Assembly (NCBI GenBank): GCA_014898415.1
Contig: RCTD01000003.1
Span: 1,922,001-1,986,000 of the forward strand
Source: Stromatinia cepivora
Lineage: Eukaryota; Ascomycota; Leotiomycetes; Helotiales; Sclerotiniaceae
DNA length: 64,000 nucleotides
Direction of reading: 5' to 3'
The notes beneath the pieces were generated by a model. The model had not been told where the DNA came from. It searched no databases and was given only the letters and a program-made list of their open reading frames with translations. Position 1 is the first letter of the stretch, and every line of letters starts with the position of its first letter. The translations under genes were made by a program, and so were the position numbers. This document shows positions 12,059 to 24,353 of this stretch, in pieces.

Positions 12059-13000
12059 CTTTTTTTTTGTATTTTGATGGAGAGGTACAGGTGGGATTTT
12101 GGTTTATATTCCAGAGATGGCTTGGGGTGGGAGTGATTTGAAGAGGAAGTGGGGGAAAGTGGGGGGGGAGAATGGGGTGTGAAGATTTACTCGGTTAAGA
12201 CATATCAAAAAATGGCCGTGCTTGCCCCACAAACATGCGCCTTAATCAATCATATCATCACACGCTGATTGAAAATCTGTATCGTGAAATCTAGATGGTT
12301 AACAGTATTGTAAATTTCAAGATTTACTAATAAAATTATTCAAAATCATTCAAAATCATTAATATTTTATTTTGGAATCTATTCTAAGGCTATTTCGAAT
12401 TCATTAAAAGAGGTTCTACAAGCTTCCAAAGCTTCAAATCATAAGATTGTTGAAATTTCATCAAAATCTTCAATATTCAAAATTTTGAGCGGAACAGCTC
12501 AATATCTATTCGGATTCTTTAAAGCAATATCAAAAGACGGGAAAAACAATAATATGTGAGTAAAAAATGTTTTATATTATTTACCCTTTCAATCGATCAA
12601 GATGGGATTTTTTGTCAGATTTAAAAGTCTACTACTTACTCAATGGGGTTTCGGAATTAGTTGAATATTTTTTTTTTTTTTGGTTCATTGATTATTGTTT
12701 ATGTATGGATATTGGATGGATGTATCATCATTTCCCTTTTTACAAAGTGGAGATATTTAATAGCTAGCTTGTGCAAGTTGAAATCATGAATTAAAATTAC
12801 TGGTCCCATTACTTCTATCTACCTCTTTCCTTTCCTTTCCCAATTGTATAGATGGGAAAGATACGAATATTGTAAGAAAATAATCCTCAATAGTATCTGA
12901 ACCCAGCCAGGAAAAAAAAGTTTCTCCTCTAATATTCAATTCTCAATCGCAACTCCAGAACGCCTTGATAATGATCACAAATCCCAATTTCTTGTAAAAT
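12059..13000. other. Intergenic region with G-rich tract and coding-like stretch
   Basis: Plus-strand G runs at 12124-12178 (four runs of four or more G) could form a quadruplex. At about 12365-12555 one frame reads as a Ser/Lys-rich helical peptide (KEVLQASKASNHKIVEISSK) that ends at a GTGAGT donor-like site, but no start, acceptor or next exon was found. The rest is AT-rich. Confidence 0.4.
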
Positions 13001-14998
13001 TCAATGGCCGTTTATACTACCATAATCAGGTCTTTGATCTGATTCATAATTTCCTTCTTCCGATGCGATGGATTGTATAAGGTCTTTGGTTTTTGGTCCG
13101 GTATAGGTTCTAGGTTGATCACATCAGTTTAATTTCCATTTCCATTTCCATCTCACATCATCTCCAAAACACCCTCAACAAAAAGGACAAAGAAAAAAAC
13201 ATACCTCCTCGCACCAGCCCTCCACCACCCCAAACTAAACACCGCAATCGCCGCACCCACTACCACCGCATAATTCATATTCTCCATCGTAACCGGTCGA
13301 ATCGTGGGAAACATAAGTACCACGCTAATAAACAGTACCCAAGTACATGCAATGGCATTGAGTGGTTTTTGCCAGATTCCAAGTGTGTAAGGACCGGGAA
13401 TGAATTTTACGCGTGAGGCGTAGATGTTGCGCGCTAGGATTACAGCGGCGTAAGACATGTCGAGTGCGGGGGCAGTGATGTTGAAAATGGCTACGATGGT
13501 TGCGGTACTACCGATGGCGATGGTGTTGAGGGCGCAGGTTAGGAAGACGATGAGCCAAACGGAATTTACGGGGGTGTGGGTATAGGGGTTTACTTTGGCC
13601 CAGAAACTAGTGGTGGGTGTTAATACATGGGACTTCGATGATTGAAACTCTGAAACAGTGAAACGTTATAAAGGGAAGGGAAAATTCGGGACATACTTTG
13701 AAAATGGTAAAGCTCCATCCCTAGAAAATGCATATGCCATTCTAGTATCTGCAAGCATAGCAGAACATCCAGTGAAGAATTGAACCAGAATAACAAAAAA
13801 CCACATTGCGGTTCCTCCTCCCTTTCCCGCTGCATTCAAGAAGATTTGAGCAGCTGGCATTCCTGTTGGTGAGTGAATAATAGCATCAAGATCTGTTGCA
13901 CAGAAACAAAATGTAACTGTGAGCATCCAACCAACGACTCCAGAAATTGTGACGGCCCATCGAATAGCCATTGGTCCACGAACTGCCGCATCGTGCGTTT
14001 CTTCTGACATGTGAGTTGTGCCATCATAATCGGTCATGGTCCATGCTACGGATAAGAAGGAGAGGAAAAATGAAAATGGTGTTCCCCAGCCAGATCCATT
14101 GGTGAAGTGGGTGAATACCCATGTCGCGGATTGTTTGTTGGGAGTTAAAATAAGTAGAGCGATGCAAATTGCGATTGAAGCTAGGACATTGATGGGCATG
14201 AACCAGGTTACAATTTGGTGGAGACGTCTTGTTGTCAGGGAACATATTACCCCCATGATCATGAGGATTAACCACGAGAGAAGGGCTGTTTCTAGAGCAG
14301 TTCTATCGGAAGATCAGTATATAGCAGCTTGGATAGCCCCTTCCACTTACGGCGAGTAGGAATATGTTCCTGTGATATCATCGAAACTAGAGTTCATACT
14401 AGCAGCTGCTAGGATAAGTTGAGAGACTGTATATCCCACACTGGCAACACCAGCAGTTTGACCCAGTAAATTACACCATCCAATAATCCAACTCCAAATT
14501 GCAGCATGTTCATCCGGAACAACATTTTTCGTAACAAAATACATACCACCCGCCGTCGGATATGCTGACACAAGTTCTGACACTATTTGATGGATAAGCA
14601 AAAGGCTAATTTTTAAAATGAAGATTCCTAACCTGAACTTGATATGATTTGTGCCATTATTGACCCAAAGAACCATGCCCAAACTGAAGCTGCTGGTCCA
14701 CCAAGACTCAATGGGCTTCCAAAGGTAGCGGGAACAGATCCCAACACACCAAGAACGGAGACGGCATATGATAATGTAGACCATTTTGAGAAATGTCGTC
14801 GGAGGTCCTGAGCAATTGTTAGTGGGCATTACAAAGACCGCGGGGGATAGGAAGACTGACTTGAGTATAACCAATTCGATTCAACAACCTCTCATCATCG
14901 TCCTCAATGGTAGCCATATTACTACCCCGCTTATCCAAATTCTCTGGTTTGTCAGTCACGGGAGAAACCATAGGTTCAAAGCTAGCTTTTGGATCCAT
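13001..14998 (-). CDS. APC-superfamily GABA/amino-acid permease
   Basis: Six exons on the minus strand (14998-14861, 14807-14633, 14582-14351, 14302-13697, 13606-13205, 13109-13001) sum to 1662 nt, 553 residues, with every join in frame. The protein should be a 12-helix plasma-membrane transporter importing GABA, choline or another amino acid with protons. Signs of the family are the N-terminal RLLNRIGYTQDLRRHFSKWS, the first helix ending PLSLGGPAA, VSELVSAYPTAGGMYFVT, MTDYDGTTHMSEE in the middle loop, ADTRMAYAFSRDGALPFS, FWAKVNPYTHTPVNS, and the C-terminal AGARRTYTGPK tail. This matches the yeast Uga4/Hnm1-like fungal group. Length is usual for it. The hydrophilic tail after the last intron (KDLIQSIASEEG...) is short. 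Substrate cannot be fixed from sequence. Confidence 0.93.
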
Positions 14999-17900
14999 TT
15001 TTGATAGATTTTGGGCGCAAGGACAAATAAAAATCTCCGAACGTTCTATGTAAAGTTCACACACTCATGTGGGTTCATAGAAATATTTATACTTATATGG
15101 GTCAACAAATGCAAGGAACAAACTCACTTTTTAACACTCCCGGCAGAAATAAGACGCAATATATCATCCGTGAAGACCAGAAATGATGGACAGGAGCGGT
15201 AAAGACTCAAACACGTTGGGTTTTTCCACCACAAGTTCGACCCCAGATATTGTTCCCCTGTCGAATGTGTCCTCCAAAAAGAGCAATTAAACGAACGAAG
15301 ATGTGACTACCAACAAAATCCTTTCAAGAAGACTGGTCAGTCAACCCAAGACCTTCTACTTCCAACTTAACAATACCAGACCTGCATTAGGGGTACAAAA
15401 CTCTATGCCAACAAAAAAGAACGGGGATATGTCAATCGTTCGCCAGTTTTGGCTAACAGTGGGAACTTCACAAATTACAAACAAATGAAATGAGTATGGA
15501 TGTAGCTGAGATGTTGTGCACATTGAAACGACGTGTACGAAGGTACATCGCTCAGGTAAATGACAGTTGGAAAATTCCATACATGCAGGGATTTGAGGGA
15601 GAAAGTGGGGTGCGGCAATTGTAAATGAAAATTATCCCACGCTGGCTTTTTAGGGTTTCCATTGCATAACATAAGCAATGTCATTAATTTGAATGCGGGG
15701 TCACCATTACAAGAATCTGGATGATTTAGTGCCCGTTTAAAAACATGTTTTTTTTTGATATATCAAGGTATATTGGATTGATTTTATGATCATTTCAAGG
15801 TTTGTTGTTGGGAGGCTGATATTAACCTACTACGGTATTCTATAGGTTCAATATAACTGCCGACCTCTGCCCGACCTCTCTCCCCGACCTATCATTTTCG
15901 GGCCATATTCTGAGCCTGGAACTGGAAAGTAACATCCGTGTTGAGAGGGTGGGTAGTCTTGCATTAAGTGGAAAAGGAATAGCACCGTAAAGCTAACTAG
16001 TAAGGAAACTATTTATAATGCCTTATCGGAAATAGGCTTATGTAATCAAAGAGCGAGTACAACATTCATCATCCTCAACCATCTTCTTTCATGACAGCCT
16101 TCCGTCATTGTGATATACAAGGTGGAGATATGATAAGATGAAACGAATGTGGAAGATATATCCAAAACCTTATTATACATACATACATGATATCCTGCAC
16201 GTTGGTGGCGGTGAAGGCCATGTCCTCCAATATTTCCCCGAGGTTTCGTCCTATATCCATCGATCCACCCTATAAGCTTCTTTCCGAATGGAGAGAGCCA
16301 GTTAACCTTACCAAAGAACTCATCGTCTCCAAGAAATACTCCATAGTTACCATGCTCACACCGTTTTGATAGGAATTGATAAGGCTGTTTAGACCCGCAA
16401 GTTTGGTTCTGTCAGAGACAACAACAATGCTATTTCTTACTAATCAATCTACACGATAACCATCAAATCACGTAAGTGCACTAGTAACGATATGATGACC
16501 CTCGGAAACAGCGTGCCGTGAGAGTTACACTACATACATAGAAATATTGACGACGATAAAAACGCATACCATCTATGAACGAAATAATTCATTACATTAA
16601 AGCTCGGGAGTTTCCTATCTCGAAACGACGTTCTAGCCATCGGGATTGCTGGGTTCAAACCGTTCTATACCTCAAATTGATGACTCGAGGGTGCTGGGCA
16701 TCAATAGTCTACATATAGTAGTATCGCATGGCGTAATCGTCACTAGAGCACTTCGCTTCCAGGACTTTCTCATATAAACAGCTGTCAGATGCATTGAGAC
16801 TAATCAGCTTCCGAGTCCCGATCAAATCATCCCATCGAATTTTTCCATGCCAAGACTTCTGCACGATTATGTAGGTGAACGGCAATGTTGTTGGTTCGAT
16901 ATTGGTGGACTTCGTTCTTCTCCTTATCCCGGCGACGTGCATTGCATGGTTTGAAAGGAGAAGTTCAGAATCTAGATCTCATCACATGATCATCCCAAAC
17001 CATCATGATTCAAGATCAATCAGTTGAACTTCGATAACCAATACAATACAGCAATTAGCATACAATACCACCCTTCAAACCGTTTTCTAAAATGAAGTTT
17101 ATAAATCACAACAAATTTTTCCCATCTCAAACAATCGCAGTCGAAAAAATGAGTCTTATCGCATGTTTCATGACGCATAATATTCTTCGAGAAGATGAAA
17201 CACCACATCGGGACATTCTTGGCGGGTAATCTGATGCAAGCTAAATTTAAGCATTATTTTATCTTGTGCCATCGGATTTTCAGATCGGTAAGTATGGTAA
17301 TATGTTGTGGCCTGTCTGCGATCCGGACCCGACAGAGATCGAATGAAATGGAGGGGAAAGTCTCGACAGCGATTCTTTGGGGTGATGATCGATGGTATAA
17401 TCATAATTTAACGAGTACTTACAATGGAGAAGTATGGTCTAGAAACAAGTCACATTCCTTTTCTCCTCAACACACAGCATATACCCCTCATGATCACACA
17501 AACCTCAGTGAGTACATCCATAACTCTATCCAAGCTCCAAACACCAGTCTGTGCACCCATCAACCTACACTAACAACCGCCTTCAAACAAAGCTTTCCAA
17601 ACCCGCACTTCCCTTCGCGCATCTGGTGATCCCAACTCCAGAGCGGATAGCGCTCACCATTCCAAACCATCCACGATCCATCATCTCCCCCTTCCTATCA
17701 TAACCCACCCCATCCATCCTGACACCATCTGAAGAAAAGCCTACTAGAAAAGTGCCGAAGATTTACTTTCCCATTTCCACAAGATTTAGCGTCACTGAGC
17801 CGTTATCGTGAAGCTGATATCAAACTTGTTCTCCCAGTGAGTTTGAGAAGTGCAGTGGATGAACCTACTAATCTTTTGTTCTGTATGAGTATATATACAT

Positions 17901-18120
17901 GTAATATCACAATGATAAAGAGATAATCTCATCAATCAAGTCTTCTCAAACAAATCTCTAATCCACTCCTTTATTTCCAATCAATCATACCGCGGCTAGT
18001 CCTGCGAAAGACTTTTCTTTAAAAATTTAATACCCACTCACAATTTACCTTTCTTTCAACGAATAAATAAATTTTATATATCCAACTACTTTCAACCAAT
18101 CCTTCCTTTGAGAAATCAAA
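14999..18120. other. 3.1-kb intergenic region
   Basis: Many short open frames on both strands, none with recognisable domains or joined exons. 16187-16369, 16709-16942 and 17195-17629 were examined and not called. A TATATATA-like box near 17890 and A/C-rich sequence before 18121 look like the promoter and leader of the LysM gene. Confidence 0.45.
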
Positions 18121-18662
18121 ATGAAATACTCATTTACCGCCATCACATTTGCTTTTCTGGCAATGGCTATTCACGCCTCTCCTGTTCAATTTCAGGATCG
18201 AGAGTAAGGATTTCCAAATGGAGCCGTTCTTTGATTTGTCAGACTAACAAGATCTACAGTATAACAACCATGGAAGACTCCAATGCAACCAATACCACAA
18301 TGCCAGACATGCCAGCTCCTGCCGCCCCGCCGGCTGATGCACGTGCCCCTCCAACTGACGCACCCGCCCCTCCAACAAATGCCCCCGCTCCCCCCAAACC
18401 CCCAACAGGCGCCTCCATAACCGACGCACCAGGCCTCACCAACAGCACCAGCACTACCAGCACCACCAGCACCACCGGAACAGTATTCCCCGGAACTGCG
18501 GTAAACTGTACTATGTTTTATACAGTATTGATGGGAGATACGTGTCAAGCAGTTGGTGAGAAGACTGGGATTACGTTTGATGTTTTGAAGAGTTTGAATA
18601 AGGGGATTGATGCTGCGTGTTCGAATTTGATTGTGGGACAGGCACTTTGTGTGAAGGCTTAG
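18121..18662 (+). CDS. Small secreted single-LysM protein (effector-like)
   Basis: Exons 18121-18203 and 18260-18662 (56-bp GTAAGG...CAG intron, split GA/T codon) give 161 residues. Residues 1-19 are a signal peptide. Residues 28-45 are Asn/Thr-rich with N-glycosylation sites, and 46-80 are a Pro/Ala linker with repeats of APPTDAPAPPTNA type. A Ser/Thr stretch follows, then one LysM domain (about residues 112-160: CTMFYTVLMGDTCQAVGEK, ITFDVLKSLN, CSNLIVGQALCV) with four cysteines. LysM binds chitin or related N-acetylglucosamine polymers, and secreted fungal LysM proteins of this size often bind wall chitin or mask it from plant receptors. The domain is real by motif; an effector role is inference. 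A single domain with a proline linker could alternatively be a wall protein. Confidence 0.9.
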
Positions 18663-21600
18663 ATTTGGGGAGATGGGAAAGGGGGGTTGAGTTGATGGAT
18701 GGAGGATGATGGATGAGAAGTGGAAGAAGGAGGGGTTTGATTAAGTAAGAGAGTAGAAGAACACTCGAGATGATGATTAAGCAAGCAAGCTAGGGGAGCT
18801 TGACATTACGTTCGTTATGATTGAGATGATTTGAAGATTTAATGTACTTGATTGAGTTTTTGCTTATAGTCACAAGCCAGTCAATGACTATCCATGATGA
18901 GATAGTATTAAATGTTAGTCTTTCTTCAATTACATGCACACTTTCGCATTTCATCAATTGTCTCATGAGTGAGAGCTTGTACAATATATACCAATCAAAA
19001 TGTATACCAATCAAACAAGAAATGACTGCAACTTCTGGAATACAACTAGTTAACTTGGAATAGAGAGTAAGGTACAACCACCTTCTGACAGCATCCGAAA
19101 AAAAATAAAGTTAAATAAGAACAAGAGCTGGGTGGGGACTTTGTTCCAACTCTCACTATCAAACTTTGAATTCATTTCTTACTTGAGAAATAATCCTCAA
19201 CTACAAGTGCTAATACAAGTCAAAGGACAAGTTCACAAGACTTTTTCTGCGGTCGTTGGTTTTCGGCATGGGGGTGTTGGAGATATGTGTGCTTTGGTAT
19301 CTGTCGTTCGCACAGCCGGTAAGAGATAAGATCCTCGGGCACCAAAGGTTGCTCTTGGCTTGAAGGGGCGTCAGACCTGGTGGCTTGTTCTGGGTAGGGG
19401 GATTATGCTTTGGCTTTGACAGGTTCTGAATTTATTAAATATGAAAGATGACACTACCAGCTAAGAAAACAAAGAGGAAGGGTACGACAGTGATAGGTTC
19501 GTACTATTGCAAAGCAGACTGTGAAGGATAAGAAAGTGAGTGTGAAAGTGAACAGCTCGAGAGGATAGGGATAAAACCAAAGAGTGTGGATATACCAGAG
19601 AAACAATGAGAAGTAAAGGGCTGGACTAGCCAACCAGAGAACTGGATAGCATGAACGAGACCAAAATGCATTGAAGAGGCAAGATGAAGAAGGGGAACGA
19701 AGCAAGGCCTCATTGATTGTGGTTGTGACGTTCACGTACAGAAACCAGGTGGTGGCTGTGGGACAGGGACATTGGCAGTGGAAATATTAAAGCCTTCAAA
19801 GGAGAATCAGAAAATGACTGCAAAGACTGCGACTCTGAGACAGCATCGGGGGGAGCTGGGCTTGCTTCTTCATGGCCCAGTTGAGGATTAGGAAGATGAG
19901 GATTTGGACGATTTCAGGCTTGTTCACTACCAGATTGAAAATCAAGAAGATGAGAGTTCCAACTTAGAAATCTTTGAACTCCATGTCGGCACGGAAAAGT
20001 AGTCGCCTTCTCCGCAACAAAATTCCATACTTCGCAAAAATGTTCAAGGGTTCATTCCAGGAAGCAGCATTTCGGCTTCGTCGCCCGGGGGTTGATTCGG
20101 AATTTTTCATGACTTGATGTGTTGGGTCCAATGGACAATTCTCTCTATACGTTATTTTTCAGGAGGACATGAAATTGGATGAATTTGTAGGATTTTTTCC
20201 AGTCTTCTGAGCCAAGAAGGCTTCAATTTTGTTGGCCTTTATGCGTTGGTAGATAGACTCTGCGTGACAATATGATGGACCTCATAACAGATTATGTCGT
20301 AAGGTTTCTGGAGCTTGCGCCTGCTCCAGAAAATTGTGGTTTACAAAAGCTAGCCTGTCATAACTTTATCCACTACCCAGATCTATCTTCCCGAGCAAGC
20401 TGGCCTGTTGTCTGCTGCGCTGGAGAAACCATTAATGATTTAGAAATCGATGCCATTAATCTCAGGGACGATCGCAGGCGATCATATCCTGTCCGCCCGG
20501 AAGCTTTTAGAGCACCGGAGGACTTGCCCCCATGCCAGTTTCATGACTACGAATGAAGAAAACTGCGGCCAAAAGAGGGTCAAAAAACAGTCAACATGTC
20601 TGAGACGTTCTCAAAAAGCTCATTTAGTGCCGAACGGGATTGAGCATTTGGTACTGATAGGCTTGAAAGATATGATAGATTGTAGGAATTGGTGGTATGT
20701 GTGCAATCGCGTTTGATCTAATGTGCTGAGTGGATTTGAAAAGAATTCGTCCAATTTTCCTTGAGACTTCGTGGGTGTGTTAAATCCAGCCCGGAGAAAG
20801 GTCTTGATCGTATTTGCAAGGATAATTCAACAATTGAATAGCCATGTACTCAGCGTAATGACTGTATCGTAAGAAGACATAGGTACTCTGGTCATGACAG
20901 TATCAAATCGAGTGCCATTGAAAATACATTACCAAATGCTAAAATTGTTTGCACTATAGATACGGCCGTAAAGAGCTGAATACCTGGTAGTCAAAATAAT
21001 CATCGCCGACTAAAAACTCCACGAGTATTTCCAAAGACATCTGACAAGGAGTTTGATAGGCCTCGTGAATGTCATTCAAACACCATGGAAATCTATATTC
21101 GGCCTCGTAGAAGAAGCTGGTGACTGTATCCCATCAGATCTTGATCGGGGCCCACGAATAATATTTCGGGCAGCACAAATATGAGCTAGAAGTATCACCG
21201 AGTTGGCACGCTGCCGGGGAAGCAATAACCCTTTTCGTCAGATCCGTCAGAGGCGGGAGCAGAAAGAAGCAAGTTATTGAAATTGGAATGTCGTGGCAAA
21301 CCACCCGGTTTCCGCGGAAGTTAGCAATCTAGCAATCTAGCAATCTGATTAATAATACGATTATGATATCTCATCGAGTGTTGCAGTCTTGCAGACGTCG
21401 AATGTTGTGTACTTGAGTGCAAGTTTGGAGTAACAATTTGGATGTGACTACGACAAGTCCCACGAAGTTTCACCTCGGTTCAGCCGGACGACCGCCACCA
21501 TCATCATCAGATTGCACAACTTCCAAATTCCCCTACGTCTGTACACCATCACGACAAATATCATGGCTTTTCTACGTCGCACTATTGGAAAATTATGTTG

Positions 21601-21908
21601 TGACTGTGATTTTCGACTTACTGAGCTTCCTACACGACTTCAGAACAGCTTCCTCACGGCGCGGATTCAAAAGAAATGTAAGGTTACTAATATTGAGGAA
21701 CCATCCGCGGGATGTGCCTGCGTACAGCATCTTTATGGCTTTTCATTGTGTCAATCGCCGCATTTTAAATATTCCAATGGCATGTTAATTTCAGGAAGTA
21801 ACTTATGGATTTCCTTTATATCTGGCCGAGTTCTCACTCCGTCAGTATTTGGTGAACAGCATATTTTCAAACCTTCAGCTTAATTTGCTTACCCCTCAAT
21901 CAAACAAG
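18663..21908. other. 3.2-kb intergenic region
   Basis: No gene supported. Open frames at 19454-19735 (minus), 20272-20716 and 21417-21883 (plus) show no domains and overlap in several phases. A triple tandem of AGCAATCT lies at about 21324-21347. The sequence just before 21909 is A/C-rich. Confidence 0.45.
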
Positions 21909-22664
21909 ATGGCAGATAATAAACCAACTCTCCATCATATGGATGTAAGTCCTCCCTCCGGATTTAGTCTGTAGCCTCTAACCCGAAACTAGAACTCTCA
22001 ATCTCAACGTATCCTCTGGCTCCTCGAAGAACTGGGTGTCGAATACAATGTAGTCCACCACTTACGCAAACCTGCCGATGATCCAGTTGCTCCTTTCCGA
22101 TCTCCTGAATCCATCAAAGCCCTCGGTCCATATGGCAAAGCCCCAATTCTCACAACCGGTGCAGCGGATGGTAATCGATATATTCCCGAGAGCGATGCTA
22201 TCTGCACATACCTTCTTCGAAAGTTCGACACTGAGGATAAATTCGGCTTGAATAGTGGTGATTGGATCAGAGATGAAATTCTCAATTCTTTCAATCTTAC
22301 GATATTCGTACGATCGGTTTATTTTATCATTTTCATTGATTTTGATCTCATAAGGAATGGAGTTGTGGATTATTTTGATGGACCTGAGATGAGAGAAATT
22401 CTCACCATTTTGGATGGAGAATTGAAGAATGCACCAGAAGGTGGCTACTTCATGGGAAAGAATCCAGGCAGAGCTGATATTATGATGGAGTTTCCTATGA
22501 GTTTCGTAAAGCATAGGAATTGGATTGATCTTGAGAAGGAATTTCCTAGATTAGACGAGTGGTTGAAGAGGGTTTATGATAGACCTGCATGGAAGAGAGG
22601 TTTGGAAAAAGGCAATGGTTCTTATGATCTTAATGTCTTTCCAAAACGAGCTGTGGTGCCATGA
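21909..22664 (+). CDS. Glutathione S-transferase, GTT1-like
   Basis: Exons 21909-21944 and 21993-22664 (48-bp GTAAGT...TAG intron) give 235 residues. The first exon encodes MADNKPTLHHMD; the join continues NSQSQRILWLLEELGVEYNV, the classic beta-alpha start of the thioredoxin-fold GST N-terminal domain (about 6-90) with the S-x-S/R motif next to the glutathione site. PYGKAPIL, and PESDAICTYLL carrying the conserved E-S-x-A-I, follow. The C-terminal helical domain (about 100-225) has GGYFMGKNPGRADIMMEFP and ends with DRPAWKRGLEKG. The cytosolic enzyme conjugates glutathione to electrophiles or reduces peroxides. The 5' part resembles yeast Gtt1. The segment around FVRSVYFIIFIDFD is unusually hydrophobic, so membrane association is possible. 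Confidence 0.92.
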
Positions 22665-23251
22665 TTGTATCATTTACTTTTGTATTTCAGTCATGCACTT
22701 CTTGGTACGACGCACTTGGTCTGGCTTCAAGAGGCTGGATATTGTTTCAACACTATTTCTCTAGCCGTGTGAGGCTTTCTTTGCTTTAGTTTTTGCAACA
22801 AATCTGCGTGCAACTTCGCCGCTCTAGCTCTAATATATCTTACCTAATACGCATAGCTTTGCGATGCATTTATCTTATCGTATCCCAAATTGTGACCGAA
22901 ATCTTTAATGATATGGCTAGGGTATTCTAATTGATCTAGAGAAGAATCTTCACGTCTTCCATCGGTTTGCGAGTGCAAAAGAAATGATTCCCATCAAAAA
23001 GCTTGAAGGGTGTTCATATCCATATGAAGTCATTCGAAATTCTTTTCAAGGTACTATCATTATCCTTGTGTTGAATACTCTGGCGCAGCATTCAAGCTAC
23101 ACCACCTCTTTCTAACATGGACATTATCAACAAGCATATAGCTGTTTGAACATTTGTGCTGAAGTTTTGCCACAAGACGGTATGACTAAACAAATCAGTC
23201 AAATCTAGAAATCCTTCACATCCTCAACAATGGATCACTTCATCTATCCTG
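22665..23251. other. Intergenic region, no gene seen
   Basis: Downstream region of the GST gene. No supported features. Confidence 0.4.
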
Positions 23252-23860
23252 ATGTTTTCACAGCATCTTGGACAAGTATTTGTGAACACTATGAAGGTGG
23301 TTGGATTTTTCGATGAAATTTGCAGCTTCAACAATTGCTGGCATGAATATATTCAGACTGGGTCGATTCCTGTTGTGATTATTGGCGAGGTTTTGGGACT
23401 TCCATGGGATGCAAAGATTCTTCAGAATTGGGTCGAGAGGTTGGTATTAGTCTGTGAACAGGAGGAAGAAAAATAGGCAGCTAAAAATACTGAGGATGGG
23501 ATGGAAAAGGGTGTTGTTGGTCATTCTGCAAAGGAGGTTGAATACTTGGAAGAAATCAAGCCAGATTTAGATGAGGAACAGGTGACCATTGAGGCAGTTG
23601 ATATGATGGGAGCAAGCCCGTGAAGTTGCCGGAGGGCAAGACAGTCAAACAATGATCGATAGTTCAGACAGCAATCTATGTCTCGAATCTTCCGATGTTG
23701 GGAAATCTTTGAATATTTGAAACAGTTCAATCATCGGTGGATACATTGCTTCTCGGGACTTTAATGTCCAGATGGCTTCAACGTACGAAAAAGTTTTCAA
23801 TATCAAAGATCTATCCATGCTGGCTTACAATCCGAGCTATTGGAAGTTCTGTGGTTGAAG
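23252..23860 (+). pseudogene. Decayed unknown gene with in-frame stops
   Basis: The frame from 23252 reads HEYIQTGSIPVVIIGEVLGL and LPWDAKILQNWVERL, meets TAG at 23474, then continues in the same frame with coding-like VEYLEEIKPDLDEEQVTIE to another stop near 23620. A further coding-like piece (IASRDFNVQMASTYEKVFN) lies around 23740-23860 and also ends in a stop. No splice sites clearly remove the stops. I read this as a broken gene; a multi-exon gene with unrecognised introns, perhaps joined to the frame at 24354, is the alternative. Family unknown. Confidence 0.35.
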
Positions 23861-24353
23861 TGGATGATAATCAATAGACAATTTGATATAAGGATAGTTC
23901 GAGGAGGAAAAGCAATTATACTGAAGTCTCTCCCTGGTTTATTTTTTTGGCGAAATATACTATCGGTACGTATTACTAGTCCCTGTTTGCGGACTCCCTA
24001 AAATATTTTCTTTCACTCAGATTGATAACCATAAGATCTCCTTGCCTCAATTAAAGTTTGTGAACAAATTTTTCGTGTCTCGCCAACTTTAATATTTGCA
24101 AATTCGAATCCAATCGAAGGCCCTTATGAATTGCGAATTTCATTTGATTGGAAGAAGGGGCAATTAAAAAATGGAACAAAGTCAAATTACACAACGAGCC
24201 AAGATTGTTGTGGTGTTCCCCAACATAGGAGTAGATGACATGATAAATAATTGGGATCAAATACTTCCCAACACACCCATCACCACTTTTCAATCTAGCC
24301 GCTATTTTAACGATCCCCCAGCAGACTAAGGGTTACTTGATAGGGATTTGATC
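23861..24353. other. Intergenic region before membrane-protein gene
   Basis: No clear exons. It may hold a 5' exon of the gene at 24354, because the open frame there begins shortly after a stop at 24327 and its ATG lies only 27 bases past it. Confidence 0.35.

Noticed and set aside
18192..18548. Minus-strand Gly/Cys-rich frames opposite the LysM gene
   Set aside because: Composition mirrors the Pro/Ala/Thr codons of the sense strand; no independent start or promoter.
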